From positions 4,381,278-4,445,277 of the forward strand of contig NZ_CP042913.1 of NCBI RefSeq assembly GCF_008065115.1: a stretch of DNA of 64,000 nucleotides. The letters are read 5' to 3'. The position numbers and the translations under genes are program-made. The notes below the pieces were generated by a model. That model saw nothing but the letters and a program-made list of their open reading frames with translations. It had not been told where the DNA came from and did not search any database. Origin of the DNA: Bythopirellula goksoeyrii. Its GTDB lineage: Bacteria; Planctomycetota; Planctomycetia; Pirellulales; Lacipirellulaceae. Each line of letters opens with the position of its first letter. The first letter of the stretch is position 1. Positions 53,367 through 63,164 of this stretch are shown here, one piece after another.

Positions 53367-54254
53367 CTACTCAGCACTGGTAACTTGGCAGCGAAACTCT
53401 CGAGGACTTTGTCCCTTTAAGCGGCGGAAAATCCGATTGAAATGAGATAGGTTTGCAAATCCGGATTCGAATGCGATGTCACTCACAGCTTGATGGCCCA
53501 TTAACAGCTTTTGGCAAATCGCATCGATGCGGACCTCGTTTATGAATTCAACGAACGATCTTCCTGTGTAGTTTTTGAATTCTCGAGAGAAAGTAGCTCG
53601 AGACATATGTGATAATTCTACCATCTCCTGTAATTCCAATGTCTCATGATATCGGTTAAGAATCTCCAGGATGACTTTCTGTATCGCGGGAAAATGCTTT
53701 GTTGCATCAGATGCGCTGTATGACTTGCTTGAGATCCGCTTGCCTTGGTAGCGACTCAGAGCTTCAAGCAATTGTAAGAAACTGCCAAGCCTTGCAAGGC
53801 GATCTTGTGCTATCATCGTTTCAATAAAGTTACGAGCTTCATGAGCAACCTCAGTGGGAAATAAGATTCCTTGATTGTAGCCCTGCCAAAGTTTTGATAA
53901 CTTCTCCCATTCAGGGGCAGCTCGCAGCGGCTGAGACTTGTCGATCAGAAACTGTAAAGCCACGCCGCGAGATTCGTTGGGACAATTCCAGCAATGCGGG
54001 ACATAAGGTCCGAACAGTACCAACTCAGGGGCAGTGACTGGCAAGATGCTGTCACCTACAAAACGAGTACCTTGGCCACTTTCAAATAGGGTCAACTCGA
54101 CTTCTGCATGCACATGCCAGTTTTCACCATGGCCAGAAGCGTGCCTGCGTTTGTTCAGCGGTCCGACGACTTGAACATGTGAAATGGATTTTGACCAAGC
54201 GAGCAACCTGAATGACTCGGAGGCATGATTAATGTGCTCAACTATCAAAACCAT
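53367..54254 (-). CDS. AraC-family transcriptional regulator with cupin sensor domain
   Basis: 295 residues. The N-terminal part (about 20-110) is a cupin-like arabinose-binding-type fold (HVHAEVELTLFESGQGTRFV, GPYVPHCWNCP). The C-terminal 100 residues are the AraC double helix-turn-helix: MVELSHMSRATFSREFKNYT and DIAFESGFANLSHFNRIFRR, then GQSPREFR. Such regulators commonly activate sugar-use genes. Its closest same-strand target is the xylose isomerase-like gene 388 bp downstream; the degraded oxidoreductase and phosphoesterase lie beyond. Confidence 0.9.
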   Translation of the reverse strand: MVLIVEHINHASESFRLLAWSKSISHVQVVGPLNKRRHASGHGENWHVHAEVELTLFESGQGTRFVGDSILPVTAPELVLFGPYVPHCWNCPNESRGVALQFLIDKSQPLRAAPEWEKLSKLWQGYNQGILFPTEVAHEARNFIETMIAQDRLARLGSFLQLLEALSRYQGKRISSKSYSASDATKHFPAIQKVILEILNRYHETLELQEMVELSHMSRATFSREFKNYTGRSFVEFINEVRIDAICQKLLMGHQAVSDIAFESGFANLSHFNRIFRRLKGQSPREFRCQVTSAE

Positions 54255-54996
54255 CGAGTAAGATTCCCTGAGAAAGTTGTTTTATCTCGGGCCGATGCCT
54301 AACCGACCATGCGGCAACATTATAATAGTTGTAACGATTGGATAATCCTAGAGATTACCCTCGAGTCTGTACTTATTAGCAGCAAAAACCCGCTCTGTAC
54401 AAATAACTTGCCACGACGGCGTCCTGCACAATTCGTCTCAAGAGTTATCACTAGTAAAAAAATAGGATAACTCAATGTTCTCTGGAATATGAAGCCACCC
54501 TTCAAGCAGTGAGAACATCTGTAGCCGTCGAGTTATTCGCATTCGACGATCAAAGCTTGTAGACGGACTCGTCTCAATCGGTCGAAGTACAGCTCGACCT
54601 CTCGGACGCTGTAGTCTCCTTGAGAGCCCAGAGGATCAATATCGACATCGGTGAATTGAGGCCCAGTTCTGTGATTACTTCGCGTTCGGAAACGAAGATT
54701 GTTGCACCTAGTACTGCAAGTTGGATTGTCGCAAACGTTGATTCTGAAAAATGAGACGGTAATACACTAGCAAACCCAGCATCTGGCTCGTTCTAAAGGA
54801 TCAAACAGACTCGGCTGGCCTGCCCCCTGCCCTTCCAAGCGTAAATGCAGCTGAGCCTTTGCAAGGAATAGGAACGCTTGCAATACTCGAAACATGTGGT
54901 TCACTAGTATCGAGTAGCTTCCGTTTTCAAATCGCTTAAAATCAGTCTATTCGGAAGGCATTTCGAAATACCTATCCATCAAAGGGAGGGAGTATC
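54255..54996. other. Gene-poor stretch with repeat copy
   Basis: 742 bp without a supportable gene. It contains repeat copy 2 at 54843-54910. A TATAAT on the minus strand near 54325 may belong to the AraC-type gene promoter. Immediately before 54997 is a strong ribosome binding site (AAAGGGAGGGAG). Nothing else is identifiable. Confidence 0.5.
54843..54910 (+). repeat. Diverged dispersed repeat, copy 2
   Basis: Partner of 39008-39075 (52 of 68 bases identical, no gaps, same orientation). Its strongest block is CTTGCAATACTCGAAA. Both copies lie next to decayed or absent genes, which suits a mobile-element remnant. Confidence 0.5.
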
Positions 54997-55842
54997 ATGA
55001 AGTTATTGCGCTACGGTGATGTCGGATCTGAAATTCCAGGCCTGCTAGATAGTGAAGATCAAATTCGCTCACTTGTAGGAGTGGTTCCCGATCTAGCAGG
55101 AGACGTACTTTCCGATGAGTCCCTCGAGAAGATTCGCAAACTTGATTTCGGCAAGCTTCCATTGGTCGAACCAAACGTTCGCTTGGGTCCCTGCGTTGCT
55201 GGGACAAGCAAAGTCATCGGCATCGGGCTCAACTACGCCGACCACGCTGCTGAGACAGGTGCCGAGATACCGACGGAACCGGTAATCTTCATGAAAGCTA
55301 CAACTTCGATTTCAGGTCCAAACGACCACATCGAAATCCCTCGTGGATCCGAGAAAACGGATTGGGAAGTGGAACTTGGGGTCGTAATCGGAAAAAAAGC
55401 CAAGTACGTTTCTGAGCAGGACGCACTTTCCCATGTGGCCGGCTACTGTGTTGTCAACGACGTTTCGGAACGAGCCTTTCAATTGGAACGTTGTGGTTTG
55501 TGGGACAAGGGCAAGAGTTGTGACACCTTTTCACCGTTGGGTCCTTGGCTGGTGACTCGCGATGAAATAGGTGATCCACAAGATCTTCGTCTATGGCTTG
55601 AAGTCGATGGCCACCGCTATCAGAATGGTTCCACGAGCACAATGGTATTTGGTGTGCAGACGCTGGTGAGCTATGTCAGTCAGTTCATGACGCTCCTGCC
55701 AGGTGACGTGATCACCACCGGTACACCTCCTGGTGTCGGAATGGGGCAAAATCCCAAGGTGTTTCTCAAACCAGGTCAAACCGTTCGGTTGGGGATAACT
55801 GGCCTCGGAGAACAAGAACAGCAAACCGTCGCGGCAAAGTAA
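54997..55842 (+). CDS. Fumarylacetoacetate hydrolase-family enzyme (2,4-diketo-3-deoxy-L-fuconate hydrolase-like)
   Basis: 281 cytoplasmic residues. An N-terminal FAH_N-like segment (KLLRYGDVGSEIPGLLD) is followed by the catalytic domain: VIGIGLNYADHAAETG, PVIFMKATTSI, DWEVELGVVIGKKA with the metal-ligand Glu residues, YCVVNDVSERAFQLERCG and GDVITTGTPPGVGMGQNP. The overall likeness is to sugar-pathway members such as 2,4-diketo-3-deoxy-L-fuconate hydrolase, the last step of non-phosphorylated L-fucose breakdown; other members act on related acylpyruvates. A strong RBS supports the ATG. The DUF4185-type gene follows 32 bp downstream. Confidence 0.85.
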   Translation: MKLLRYGDVGSEIPGLLDSEDQIRSLVGVVPDLAGDVLSDESLEKIRKLDFGKLPLVEPNVRLGPCVAGTSKVIGIGLNYADHAAETGAEIPTEPVIFMKATTSISGPNDHIEIPRGSEKTDWEVELGVVIGKKAKYVSEQDALSHVAGYCVVNDVSERAFQLERCGLWDKGKSCDTFSPLGPWLVTRDEIGDPQDLRLWLEVDGHRYQNGSTSTMVFGVQTLVSYVSQFMTLLPGDVITTGTPPGVGMGQNPKVFLKPGQTVRLGITGLGEQEQQTVAAK

Positions 55843-55874
55843 CGTTTTCCACCTCCTCGACGTAGGAAGTCATC

Positions 55875-57014
55875 ATGACAAGACATCACTCTCCTTCTTT
55901 ATCTCGACGTCAGATGCTCACCCGTTCCACCGGAGGAATACTGGCCACTAGTACATTTTGGCAACTTCAAGCGGCATTTGGTGAAACGGGTCAATCGCAT
56001 CACGTTGCTGCGGTTCGTAATCTTGGAAGTCAATTTCAGGATAACCCTCTAAGGGTGACTGGCTTGGATTGTGCGTCAAGCATCGTACTACCATCGGGCG
56101 AATCGTTCTGGGTTTTTGGCGATACCATTGAGGGCCCGTTCGAGTCGATACGTGGCCTACCACTCGCGGACAAGCTCTCAAACACGGCGGCCATCGCACC
56201 CAAGCAAGACATTTCCGACGGAATCAAAAAGTTTAAGTTTCTTACCCAACCAGACGGCAAGCGGCCTTTGCAGATCGTTCCCTATGCCTCCGATGAAGAT
56301 CCTGCAGCGGAACGTATCTGGCCAATCCATGGTACCTGTCGAGCTGAGAAGCTCTACCTATTCTATCACCGGATATCGCTGATTCCTGGGGTCGACGTCT
56401 TTGAAAACTTCCAATTGGATGGCATGGGCATTGCGCAGGCTAAAACAGGGGATTGGAAGTTTAAACGGTTGTCGGCTCCCGATGGGACTGATTTCTTTTG
56501 GAAAGGCGATCAACCCAGTTTCGGCGTTTTTGTCGAGCAGCAAGGGGACTACGTTTACGTATGGGGAAGCCTCATTACTGGTATGTTTCTAGCCCGCACG
56601 CGCCCGGATGAGATTGCCAATCGTGAGAGCTACGAATATCTTGTCACGGCCCCGACTGTAAACGATCCCGACTTGAAACCTATCTGGTCAAAATATTTCG
56701 AGCCGACCGCTTCTCTTTTTGACTCGGTACCAAATGAAATGTCGGCATCTTACAATCAACATCTCGGCTGTTATTTGGCTATTCACTCACTTCTACGGGA
56801 CAACAAGATAGTGATGCGTACAGCCCCTCAGATTACGGGGCCTTGGAGTGAAGCAGAAATCATCTATCGTCCGGATAAAGTCGGAGATGGCGATCTCATC
56901 TATGCTGCTAAAGAGCATCCAGAACTAGCAAGGGAAAATGGGAAGATCATTTACGTCACCTTCGTGAATTCGGCCACCTATGTGCCTCAAATGATTGAAC
57001 TGACATTCAAATGA
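55875..57014 (+). CDS. Tat-exported DUF4185-like beta-propeller protein
   Basis: 379 residues beginning with a twin-arginine-type signal (SRRQMLTRSTGGILATS). The mature protein shows the pattern of five-bladed DUF4185/GH43-like propellers: LDCASSIVLPSGESFWVFGD, IWPIHGTCRAEKLYLFYHRI, VYVWGSLITGMFLAR, SASYNQHLGCYLAIHS, GPWSEAEIIY, IYVTFVNS. No catalytic residues can be assigned with certainty. The C-terminal half of the 58892-61597 product has the same kind of fold. It follows the fumarylacetoacetase-like gene on the same strand and converges with the symporter gene 15 bp away. Confidence 0.72.
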   Translation: MTRHHSPSLSRRQMLTRSTGGILATSTFWQLQAAFGETGQSHHVAAVRNLGSQFQDNPLRVTGLDCASSIVLPSGESFWVFGDTIEGPFESIRGLPLADKLSNTAAIAPKQDISDGIKKFKFLTQPDGKRPLQIVPYASDEDPAAERIWPIHGTCRAEKLYLFYHRISLIPGVDVFENFQLDGMGIAQAKTGDWKFKRLSAPDGTDFFWKGDQPSFGVFVEQQGDYVYVWGSLITGMFLARTRPDEIANRESYEYLVTAPTVNDPDLKPIWSKYFEPTASLFDSVPNEMSASYNQHLGCYLAIHSLLRDNKIVMRTAPQITGPWSEAEIIYRPDKVGDGDLIYAAKEHPELARENGKIIYVTFVNSATYVPQMIELTFK

Positions 57015-57029
57015 GTACTCGTCGCACAC

Positions 57030-58844
57030 TCAGCTCACTTTGCTCGGATCCTCTGGTAGTGGAAGATGCTCATACCAAGTGTATTTCAGCACGATGATTG
57101 CGGTAACCGACACGGCAGCCCAGCAGAGTGCCTGCCAGTGCCAGTGTCCCACGAGATACATGGGTGCCACATAAGCGCCAAAAATTGCCAGACTCGCTAG
57201 CCCTACATTGAGTACCGCATACCAGACACTCTCACCAGGGCTTTGCAACTCTTCTGCCGTGAGACCCGCACGATCACGTATTGGGCCCCACCAGCCGAAG
57301 GGTCGGACATTGCGATAGAACTGAATAAGTGTCGACTCGTCAGTTGGGCGTGAGAAGAAAGTACCCAAAATCGAGGCAACCAACGAGATCCCACACAATG
57401 CCGGGAAAGTAATGTAAATTGGCGGCTCGATTCCCTTCAGCGACATGAACAACAATGGCATCGCCCCGGCCAAGCCGACTAGGGTGCCTGCAGCATAGCC
57501 CATTCCATTGAATCGCCACCAATACCAACGAAAGACGTTGGGAATGATAAACGCCGCACCCAGGGCCATCATGATCCAGTCCCACACCTGCCGGATCGAA
57601 CTGGCATAGAGCCCAATGAGTGTTCCCGCGGTGACGATTGAAATCGTGGCGACATAACTAGCTCGCACTAGATGCTTCTCGTCAGCCTGAGGTCGGAAAA
57701 GTGGCTGCCATAAATCTCGCACAAGGTAGGACGCGCCCGAGTTCACTGTGGCAGCAAAGGTGGACATGAAAGCGGCCAAAAGACCAGCCAACACCAATCC
57801 GAGCACGCCGGGCCCCAAATAGGTCGCCAGCACACGAGGCATCACAATCTCGGCATCAACCGATCCAGACCCGTCAACTATTTCAAGCCCCGCGGCAATA
57901 GCCAATAATGCGATCCCCATCACCATCGCCCAGCGGACAACGAGGAAAGCGCTCCAGGCGGCTCCTACTTTGGCTGCGTCACGAGGATCACGTGTCGAGA
58001 GAAACATCTGAAAATCGAACATCTGCCCTGGCCCACCAAGATTCAACAAGAACCCTTTCGCTACCCAAGCGACTACCAAGAGGCCAAACATATGATAGCC
58101 CTGATAGCCAGTTGGCAGGGCATCGACGTTATCTAGTTTCCATTTAGGCCACAGGTTGGTAAAGCTGTCTCCATCGACCGGCGTGAGGGCCGCCAGTACC
58201 TCTGGCGTCAATTCAACATAAGCGATTGCTGCGATCACAATACTGGCCACCACTAAGATACACGTCTGCAATACATTGGTGATGACAACTGCTTCCAGTC
58301 CACCTAGCAGGGTATAGACCGTCGTAATGCCGAAGACTACGAATGCACAAAGTCGAATATTATCCTCCGGATCCAAACCGGTCTGAACATATTCGGCCGA
58401 GAATTTCCCAATACCCTCGAAGCCATACCCGGTGAGTCCAACGAGTGTGATCACCGCCATCAAGGCATAGGCATAGCGTGCCGCACGCCCATCTGCGTTA
58501 TCCCCGAATCGAGTAATCATCCACTCGGCGCCAGTCATCACTCGTGATCGCCGGACCCATTTGCCCATGTAGGACATGAAGAAAGCGGCCATCATGAAGC
58601 CCCACATCCAGTGGTTCCAGACTGACTTCATTCCAAACAAGTAAATCAGTGTTACCATCCACATGGTACCACTTATGTCAAAAGTCGATACCGATCCCGA
58701 CATGGCAAGAGCTAACCAATGAATGCGATGTCCCCCGAGAAAGTAGTTGTCCAAGCTTTTGGATGCGCGTCGTTGCTGCCAAACTCCTATTCCGATTAGT
58801 GCGACGAAGAACAAGAAGATGATGACGGCATCGAGAGTAGACAC
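57030..58844 (-). CDS. Sodium:solute symporter (SSS family)
   Basis: 604 residues with about 13-14 membrane segments. It shares with the 1284-3272 product the opening (FVALIGIGVWQQRRASKSLD; NYFLGGHRIHWLALAMSGSV), the loop TGAEWMITRFGDNADGR and the end EELQSPGES. GTG start at 58844. It lies 47 bp downstream of the esterase/propeller gene on the same strand, so it probably imports a product of that protein; identity of the solute is unknown. Slightly shorter than the first symporter, mostly at the C-terminus. Confidence 0.87.
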   Translation of the reverse strand: MSTLDAVIIFLFFVALIGIGVWQQRRASKSLDNYFLGGHRIHWLALAMSGSVSTFDISGTMWMVTLIYLFGMKSVWNHWMWGFMMAAFFMSYMGKWVRRSRVMTGAEWMITRFGDNADGRAARYAYALMAVITLVGLTGYGFEGIGKFSAEYVQTGLDPEDNIRLCAFVVFGITTVYTLLGGLEAVVITNVLQTCILVVASIVIAAIAYVELTPEVLAALTPVDGDSFTNLWPKWKLDNVDALPTGYQGYHMFGLLVVAWVAKGFLLNLGGPGQMFDFQMFLSTRDPRDAAKVGAAWSAFLVVRWAMVMGIALLAIAAGLEIVDGSGSVDAEIVMPRVLATYLGPGVLGLVLAGLLAAFMSTFAATVNSGASYLVRDLWQPLFRPQADEKHLVRASYVATISIVTAGTLIGLYASSIRQVWDWIMMALGAAFIIPNVFRWYWWRFNGMGYAAGTLVGLAGAMPLLFMSLKGIEPPIYITFPALCGISLVASILGTFFSRPTDESTLIQFYRNVRPFGWWGPIRDRAGLTAEELQSPGESVWYAVLNVGLASLAIFGAYVAPMYLVGHWHWQALCWAAVSVTAIIVLKYTWYEHLPLPEDPSKVS

Positions 58845-58891
58845 AGAGGTTGGTCCTTTGGGGAAAAGCTGTCGAAGACGGTGGACAAACT

Positions 58892-61597
58892 TTACTTTTT
58901 TTCTTTGGTCTCAGGTAAATCTACCTGCAGGAAACGGGGAAAGTATAAGTCTAGTCCGTCAAACAGGTGGTTAATGTCGTAAGTGTTAGAGCAATAGGTC
59001 AAAGCCAAACCTTCCGAAGCCAACTCCGGATGTGCTTTCGCAGCATAGAGCATACGCTCAGAGTCATCGATCTTGCTACTACCTGGTATTGTTTCTTCGG
59101 GACTGTAAAACTCTTCAAGCGCTGTCCAGGGGCCAGTCAGTGAAGGCGCGGTCCTTAATGCAATAGGTGTCAACGGAAAACCCGAAAACTGGACTTGGAC
59201 GTAGCGGTTCATCTCACGGGAAAAATGTACCGTGAATTCCGTTTGACCCGATTCGAAGACCGGTTCGGGCAATTCGACTAGCTTGTCCTGAGCGACCCAG
59301 TCACTTGTTGAGCCTGTCCACCACTCAGGACTAGATAAATCACCCTCTGCTACATCGACCAGTCGCCATCGAACCAAATAGACATCATGCGATTCACTTG
59401 CCACGCTAAATGCGACCAAATGCTCGCTGTCTTTGATAAGCGTTGCTGACCCCACCAATACGTCAAAACGATTTTGCGGACAGTCCAACTTGCGGATTTG
59501 CCACTGGTCAGGAGGTCTCTTAATATTGTCGATCAAAACTGCGCCCCACCCCGTTGTTTCGAATGCCATCTTTTTGTTGGCGTTGCGGGCGCGCATCAAC
59601 AGCATGATAATCTTTCCGTCGACTACCAAGGAACCACCCGGCCAAAAGAACTCCTCAGCTTCGTCGGCAATAAATGATCGCGGCTTGCCTTCGAACTCTT
59701 GCCAATAGGCTTTGAATTTGGCACTCGTGGGATCGTATCCTGATTGAATCCCGATGCTATTGCGGACCATAGTCGTACCACGGCGCTCACCGGGGACTGT
59801 TGGAGCCACGAAACTATCTCCAAAGAACCAGGCAACACGCCCATCTCCCAAATCGAGCGAATAAGCGTCATCACCTCCCAGCCAATTCGGATCGCGATGG
59901 AACAACACATCCGCTTCCGGCCAGGCAGTGGCCGATAATTCGCTTCGCGTAACAGTACCAAGTATCTCATCCACATAATTGCCAACCAGATCGGCCCAAA
60001 TCTGCCCGTGCTCAAAAAGGCCCTTGGGGCTGAAATGGATCCCGGCTCCCCCCAAGTCACGCCGATCCCCGATGAGTGTATCTGTGTCGGGGCCTTCTAA
60101 CGCTATGCCTTGTTGCCAGAGTTTCGCTTGGGCGTTTCGCACGGTATCGAAGCTTGGCTTTTCCGGATTGTGATAGGAAGCCTGCGCTACAAACCACGGG
60201 ATATACCAACCTGCTTGAGCTCGGGAAGAGAGGATCACGTGTCTAAGTTTTTCATAGTACTCCTCTGAATGCATTTCGACATCGCTTTCGCCTTGATGCC
60301 AAAGAAGCGCGCGAAATCCCAGCGGCCCCAGTTGATAAATGCGTGTCATCATCCAGGGAAACAAGTCACCATCTGGCTGCCACTGATTTACGCTTGTGCC
60401 GCCGTAGCCGGTGGCTGCCACGCCGATGGGAACTCCAAACCTTTCGTACATCGCATCACCAAAAGCGGGCCAGAAGCTACCTCCTTGGCTCTTGTCAGCT
60501 ACGCCAGGCTGCGGGTCATCGGCAATTTGCCAGGCTGTGCCACTGAAGGACGCGACCATCCCCGTTTTTTGCTGTGTGCGAAACTCGCCGCTGTTGGTCG
60601 AGTTCGACTGCCCAGCTCCAACGAACACTTCCCCCACACCAAGAGCCTTGATTTTCTCGGCGGCCAATACTTCACCCTGTTTCAGTGCTTCTATTTCTAG
60701 TGAATACCAACCACCGGCAGGGAGATGCATCATGGCTGAGAAACTGCGCGTTTCAGGTATCCATTCCACAGATTGCCATTTGCCGGGTAGCTTGCCATCC
60801 ACTGACTTACCCTTAAAGCGAACACGAATGGAATCAGGGTTTGTTGTCGTGTGCCCGCTCAAGAGGATTGTCCCCTCAGAAACACTTGTCCGTTGAAAAA
60901 CTTGATGCTCCTGAGGCGAATAGAGTTGGAGCTTAGCTTCTGTCAGTTTGGGAACAAGTGCGAAAACTTGCGAAAGACGCTCGGAGGACACCTTGCCGAC
61001 GGATAACTTGAGAGACTTCTCTTCTTTAGGATCTAGCGATACCTGGCATATCTGGTGAGGGCCTTGCCATGGTCCCCATAACTTGTCGCAACCATTGATG
61101 CTGAGCTGTGCGTCTCCCGCTACCACTACGACCTTAGTCCACTGCTCATTGATCGGCAGCGCAACCGCCACACCGGCCTGACTGAAGGCGGATTGCACAT
61201 CCCTTGAAAGTACCAAGAAAAATACCAGGGAACTATCGGATTTGTTCGTCAACTCCCATGTCATCTCCTTTTCACCAAATTCGTAGCGAATCGCAGCGGT
61301 CTCATTGCTGGCGGTAACAACGTTGTCTGCAACCTGTTCAACCGTATTGAGCTGTAGTGGGCCACCAGCGAAAAAATAGGTTCCACGGGAGATCGACACA
61401 CCTGGCGCTAGAAATTCTTGGTCACCAATCCTCAAGTTAGTCAAACACCCGTCCGGTGCGATCTGAACCTCGTACTGGGTGCTCGTTACTTTCAGTGGGC
61501 TGCGTTCCTCACGGATAACTACATCGGCACGCGCCTGCAGCAAGGCAAAGGCCCAGATCACTACAATCGCCATTCCGCTAATACTTCTCAGCGCCAT
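58892..61597 (-). CDS. Two-domain secreted protein: sialate O-acetylesterase-like SGNH esterase plus DUF4185-like propeller
   Basis: 901 residues. Signal peptide (VVIWAFALLQARADVV), an N-terminal beta region (about 30-320), then an SGNH esterase domain of the sialate O-acetylesterase type (about 320-545) with FVGAGQSNSTNSG (nucleophile Ser), ATGYGGTSVNQWQPDG, LLWHQGESD and AGIHFSPKG (catalytic Asp/His region). Residues about 550-890 form a DUF4185-like propeller (GDGRVAWFFGDSFVAP, FFWPGGSLVVDGKIIMLLMR, RMLYAAKAHPELASEGLALT). It probably removes acetyl groups from glycans outside the cytoplasm. First gene of a minus-strand pair with the symporter. Confidence 0.8.
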   Translation of the reverse strand: MALRSISGMAIVVIWAFALLQARADVVIREERSPLKVTSTQYEVQIAPDGCLTNLRIGDQEFLAPGVSISRGTYFFAGGPLQLNTVEQVADNVVTASNETAAIRYEFGEKEMTWELTNKSDSSLVFFLVLSRDVQSAFSQAGVAVALPINEQWTKVVVVAGDAQLSINGCDKLWGPWQGPHQICQVSLDPKEEKSLKLSVGKVSSERLSQVFALVPKLTEAKLQLYSPQEHQVFQRTSVSEGTILLSGHTTTNPDSIRVRFKGKSVDGKLPGKWQSVEWIPETRSFSAMMHLPAGGWYSLEIEALKQGEVLAAEKIKALGVGEVFVGAGQSNSTNSGEFRTQQKTGMVASFSGTAWQIADDPQPGVADKSQGGSFWPAFGDAMYERFGVPIGVAATGYGGTSVNQWQPDGDLFPWMMTRIYQLGPLGFRALLWHQGESDVEMHSEEYYEKLRHVILSSRAQAGWYIPWFVAQASYHNPEKPSFDTVRNAQAKLWQQGIALEGPDTDTLIGDRRDLGGAGIHFSPKGLFEHGQIWADLVGNYVDEILGTVTRSELSATAWPEADVLFHRDPNWLGGDDAYSLDLGDGRVAWFFGDSFVAPTVPGERRGTTMVRNSIGIQSGYDPTSAKFKAYWQEFEGKPRSFIADEAEEFFWPGGSLVVDGKIIMLLMRARNANKKMAFETTGWGAVLIDNIKRPPDQWQIRKLDCPQNRFDVLVGSATLIKDSEHLVAFSVASESHDVYLVRWRLVDVAEGDLSSPEWWTGSTSDWVAQDKLVELPEPVFESGQTEFTVHFSREMNRYVQVQFSGFPLTPIALRTAPSLTGPWTALEEFYSPEETIPGSSKIDDSERMLYAAKAHPELASEGLALTYCSNTYDINHLFDGLDLYFPRFLQVDLPETKEKK

Positions 61598-62048
61598 CTA
61601 TTGTTTCGTCCTCTCGTTAGCGCCAATTCGACGACAGATAAGTTTCTTCCTAGAGAAGTCAAGCAAGTCCACGTAGTATCTCGGCAAGCTACAAAACCCA
61701 CCAGGCACTTCCGGATCACACTCTATCGAAAGCTCATTGTAATAGAACCCGATCGAACTGCCAGCGTAGATGCGCGACACGGTAAGCCACAATCTCGTAG
61801 CCGAACCCAATACCAATCTCGACAACAGCCAATTGTTACAACATTTAGACGGGGTCACATTTGCTACTGCAAATGACCAGCAGTTTTTATATTTGGTTTG
61901 ACCTAAGGTAAAGGATTAGCAATAATCTAAGTAGCCAACGCAAAGGAGTTCTCTTTCTAAAAACTGCCTGCGCGCTCTGCTTTATTTCGCCGTTTAGCTA
62001 AGAACGTCTTGCTTCTTTTCGTTTCCTAACTAGTTGGGAGTTCCTATT
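61598..62048. other. Divergent intergenic region
   Basis: About 450 bp between the esterase gene (minus) and a DUF1559 gene (plus). A possible plus-strand promoter is at 61898-61926; the region near 61700-61860 encodes nothing recognisable. Confidence 0.4.
61898..61926 (+). promoter_or_regulatory. Possible sigma-70-like promoter of the DUF1559 gene
   Basis: TTGACC (61898-61903), 17-base spacer, AATAAT (61921-61926). No TACCA-N4-TGGTA palindrome is present, unlike the promoters between 8.9 and 32.6 kb. A leader of about 115 nt follows. Confidence 0.35.
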
Positions 62049-63092
62049 GTGGACCGTTCACATCGTTCGCTTGGTTTTACACTTGTTGAACTCTTGGTTG
62101 TGATTGCCATCATTGGCGTCCTTGTAGGACTGTTGTTGCCGGCCGTTCAAGCGGCGCGTGAGGCAGCGCGCCGCATGCAATGCGTCAACAACTTAAAGCA
62201 AATGGGACTTGGGTTCATGAATCATGAATCGACTCACCGAATTCTACCCTGCTCAGGCTGGACTGCCGTATATGTTGGAGATCCACTTATGGGTACCGGA
62301 CGTGAGCAACCGGGGGGTTGGATCTACCAGCTTCTACCTTTCGTAGAGCAGCAAGCGATCTATGACATCACCGATGACGGAGATAAGTTGAATATCACTG
62401 CTGCGCAACAGCAGCAATCCATTGACTTGCAAGGTAAGGCAATTTCTTTTTTCAATTGTCCTTCTCGTAGGCCTGCGCAAGCACAGCCCTATGCCTTGTC
62501 CAATTCATGGACTCCTCGCAATGGGACTCGTGCACCATTCGTGGCCCGCAGCGATTACGCTGCCAATGCTGGCGATGGAGAGGAGGGAATGAAGTTTTGG
62601 TTGGAGGACGAACAAAAATATGAAACCAAGTTGGAATGGCTATTTTTTGACTACAAAACTATAGGGAGCAAGCAATGGCCTCCGCTTGAGGGTCAGACAG
62701 GAGTAAACTATCAGGGCGCCGAGATTGGTTTCAAAGATATAACTGATGGTTCCTCCAACACCTATGCGGTAGGGGAAAAATACCTTAATCCTGCATATTA
62801 TGAGTCCGATGGCACGTTTGACGGCGGGGATAATCACAGCATGTATCAGGGATTTGACTGGGATGTGAATCGCTGGACCAGTGTAAATGATCCTCCACTT
62901 CAAGACCGTCTAGGACAAGAATCTTTTGGCAGCTTTGGAAGTGCGCATCCGGGTGGATTCAATATGGCCAATTGTGATGGTTCCGTCCAAATCGTCTCTT
63001 ATGACATTGACCCAGAAGTGCATCGTCGCGCTAGCCATCGAAGTGATGGGGGGGGACTATTACCAGTCCAAACCCCGCCTACTGCTCCCTGA
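62049..63092 (+). CDS. DUF1559 pseudopilin-like protein
   Basis: GTG at 62049 lies eight bases after GGGAG and is preferred to the TTG at 62034. 347 residues: [20 protein letters not shown] is a short basic leader with a prepilin-type segment; the end has SAHPGGFNMANCDGSVQIV and YDIDPEVHRRASHRSDGGG, nearly the same as in the 41846-42904 product, so the two are close paralogues. It is followed by the EF-hand lipoprotein gene 72 bp downstream, as DUF1559 and EF-hand genes are also neighbours near 40 kb. Confidence 0.87.
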   Translation: MDRSHRSLGFTLVELLVVIAIIGVLVGLLLPAVQAAREAARRMQCVNNLKQMGLGFMNHESTHRILPCSGWTAVYVGDPLMGTGREQPGGWIYQLLPFVEQQAIYDITDDGDKLNITAAQQQQSIDLQGKAISFFNCPSRRPAQAQPYALSNSWTPRNGTRAPFVARSDYAANAGDGEEGMKFWLEDEQKYETKLEWLFFDYKTIGSKQWPPLEGQTGVNYQGAEIGFKDITDGSSNTYAVGEKYLNPAYYESDGTFDGGDNHSMYQGFDWDVNRWTSVNDPPLQDRLGQESFGSFGSAHPGGFNMANCDGSVQIVSYDIDPEVHRRASHRSDGGGLLPVQTPPTAP

Positions 63093-63164
63093 TCTACGAG
63101 CTATAATAGCGTTTTGTAGGATACTATTACTACGCGTTCAAACTTTCACCCGAGTTCGTTACAT

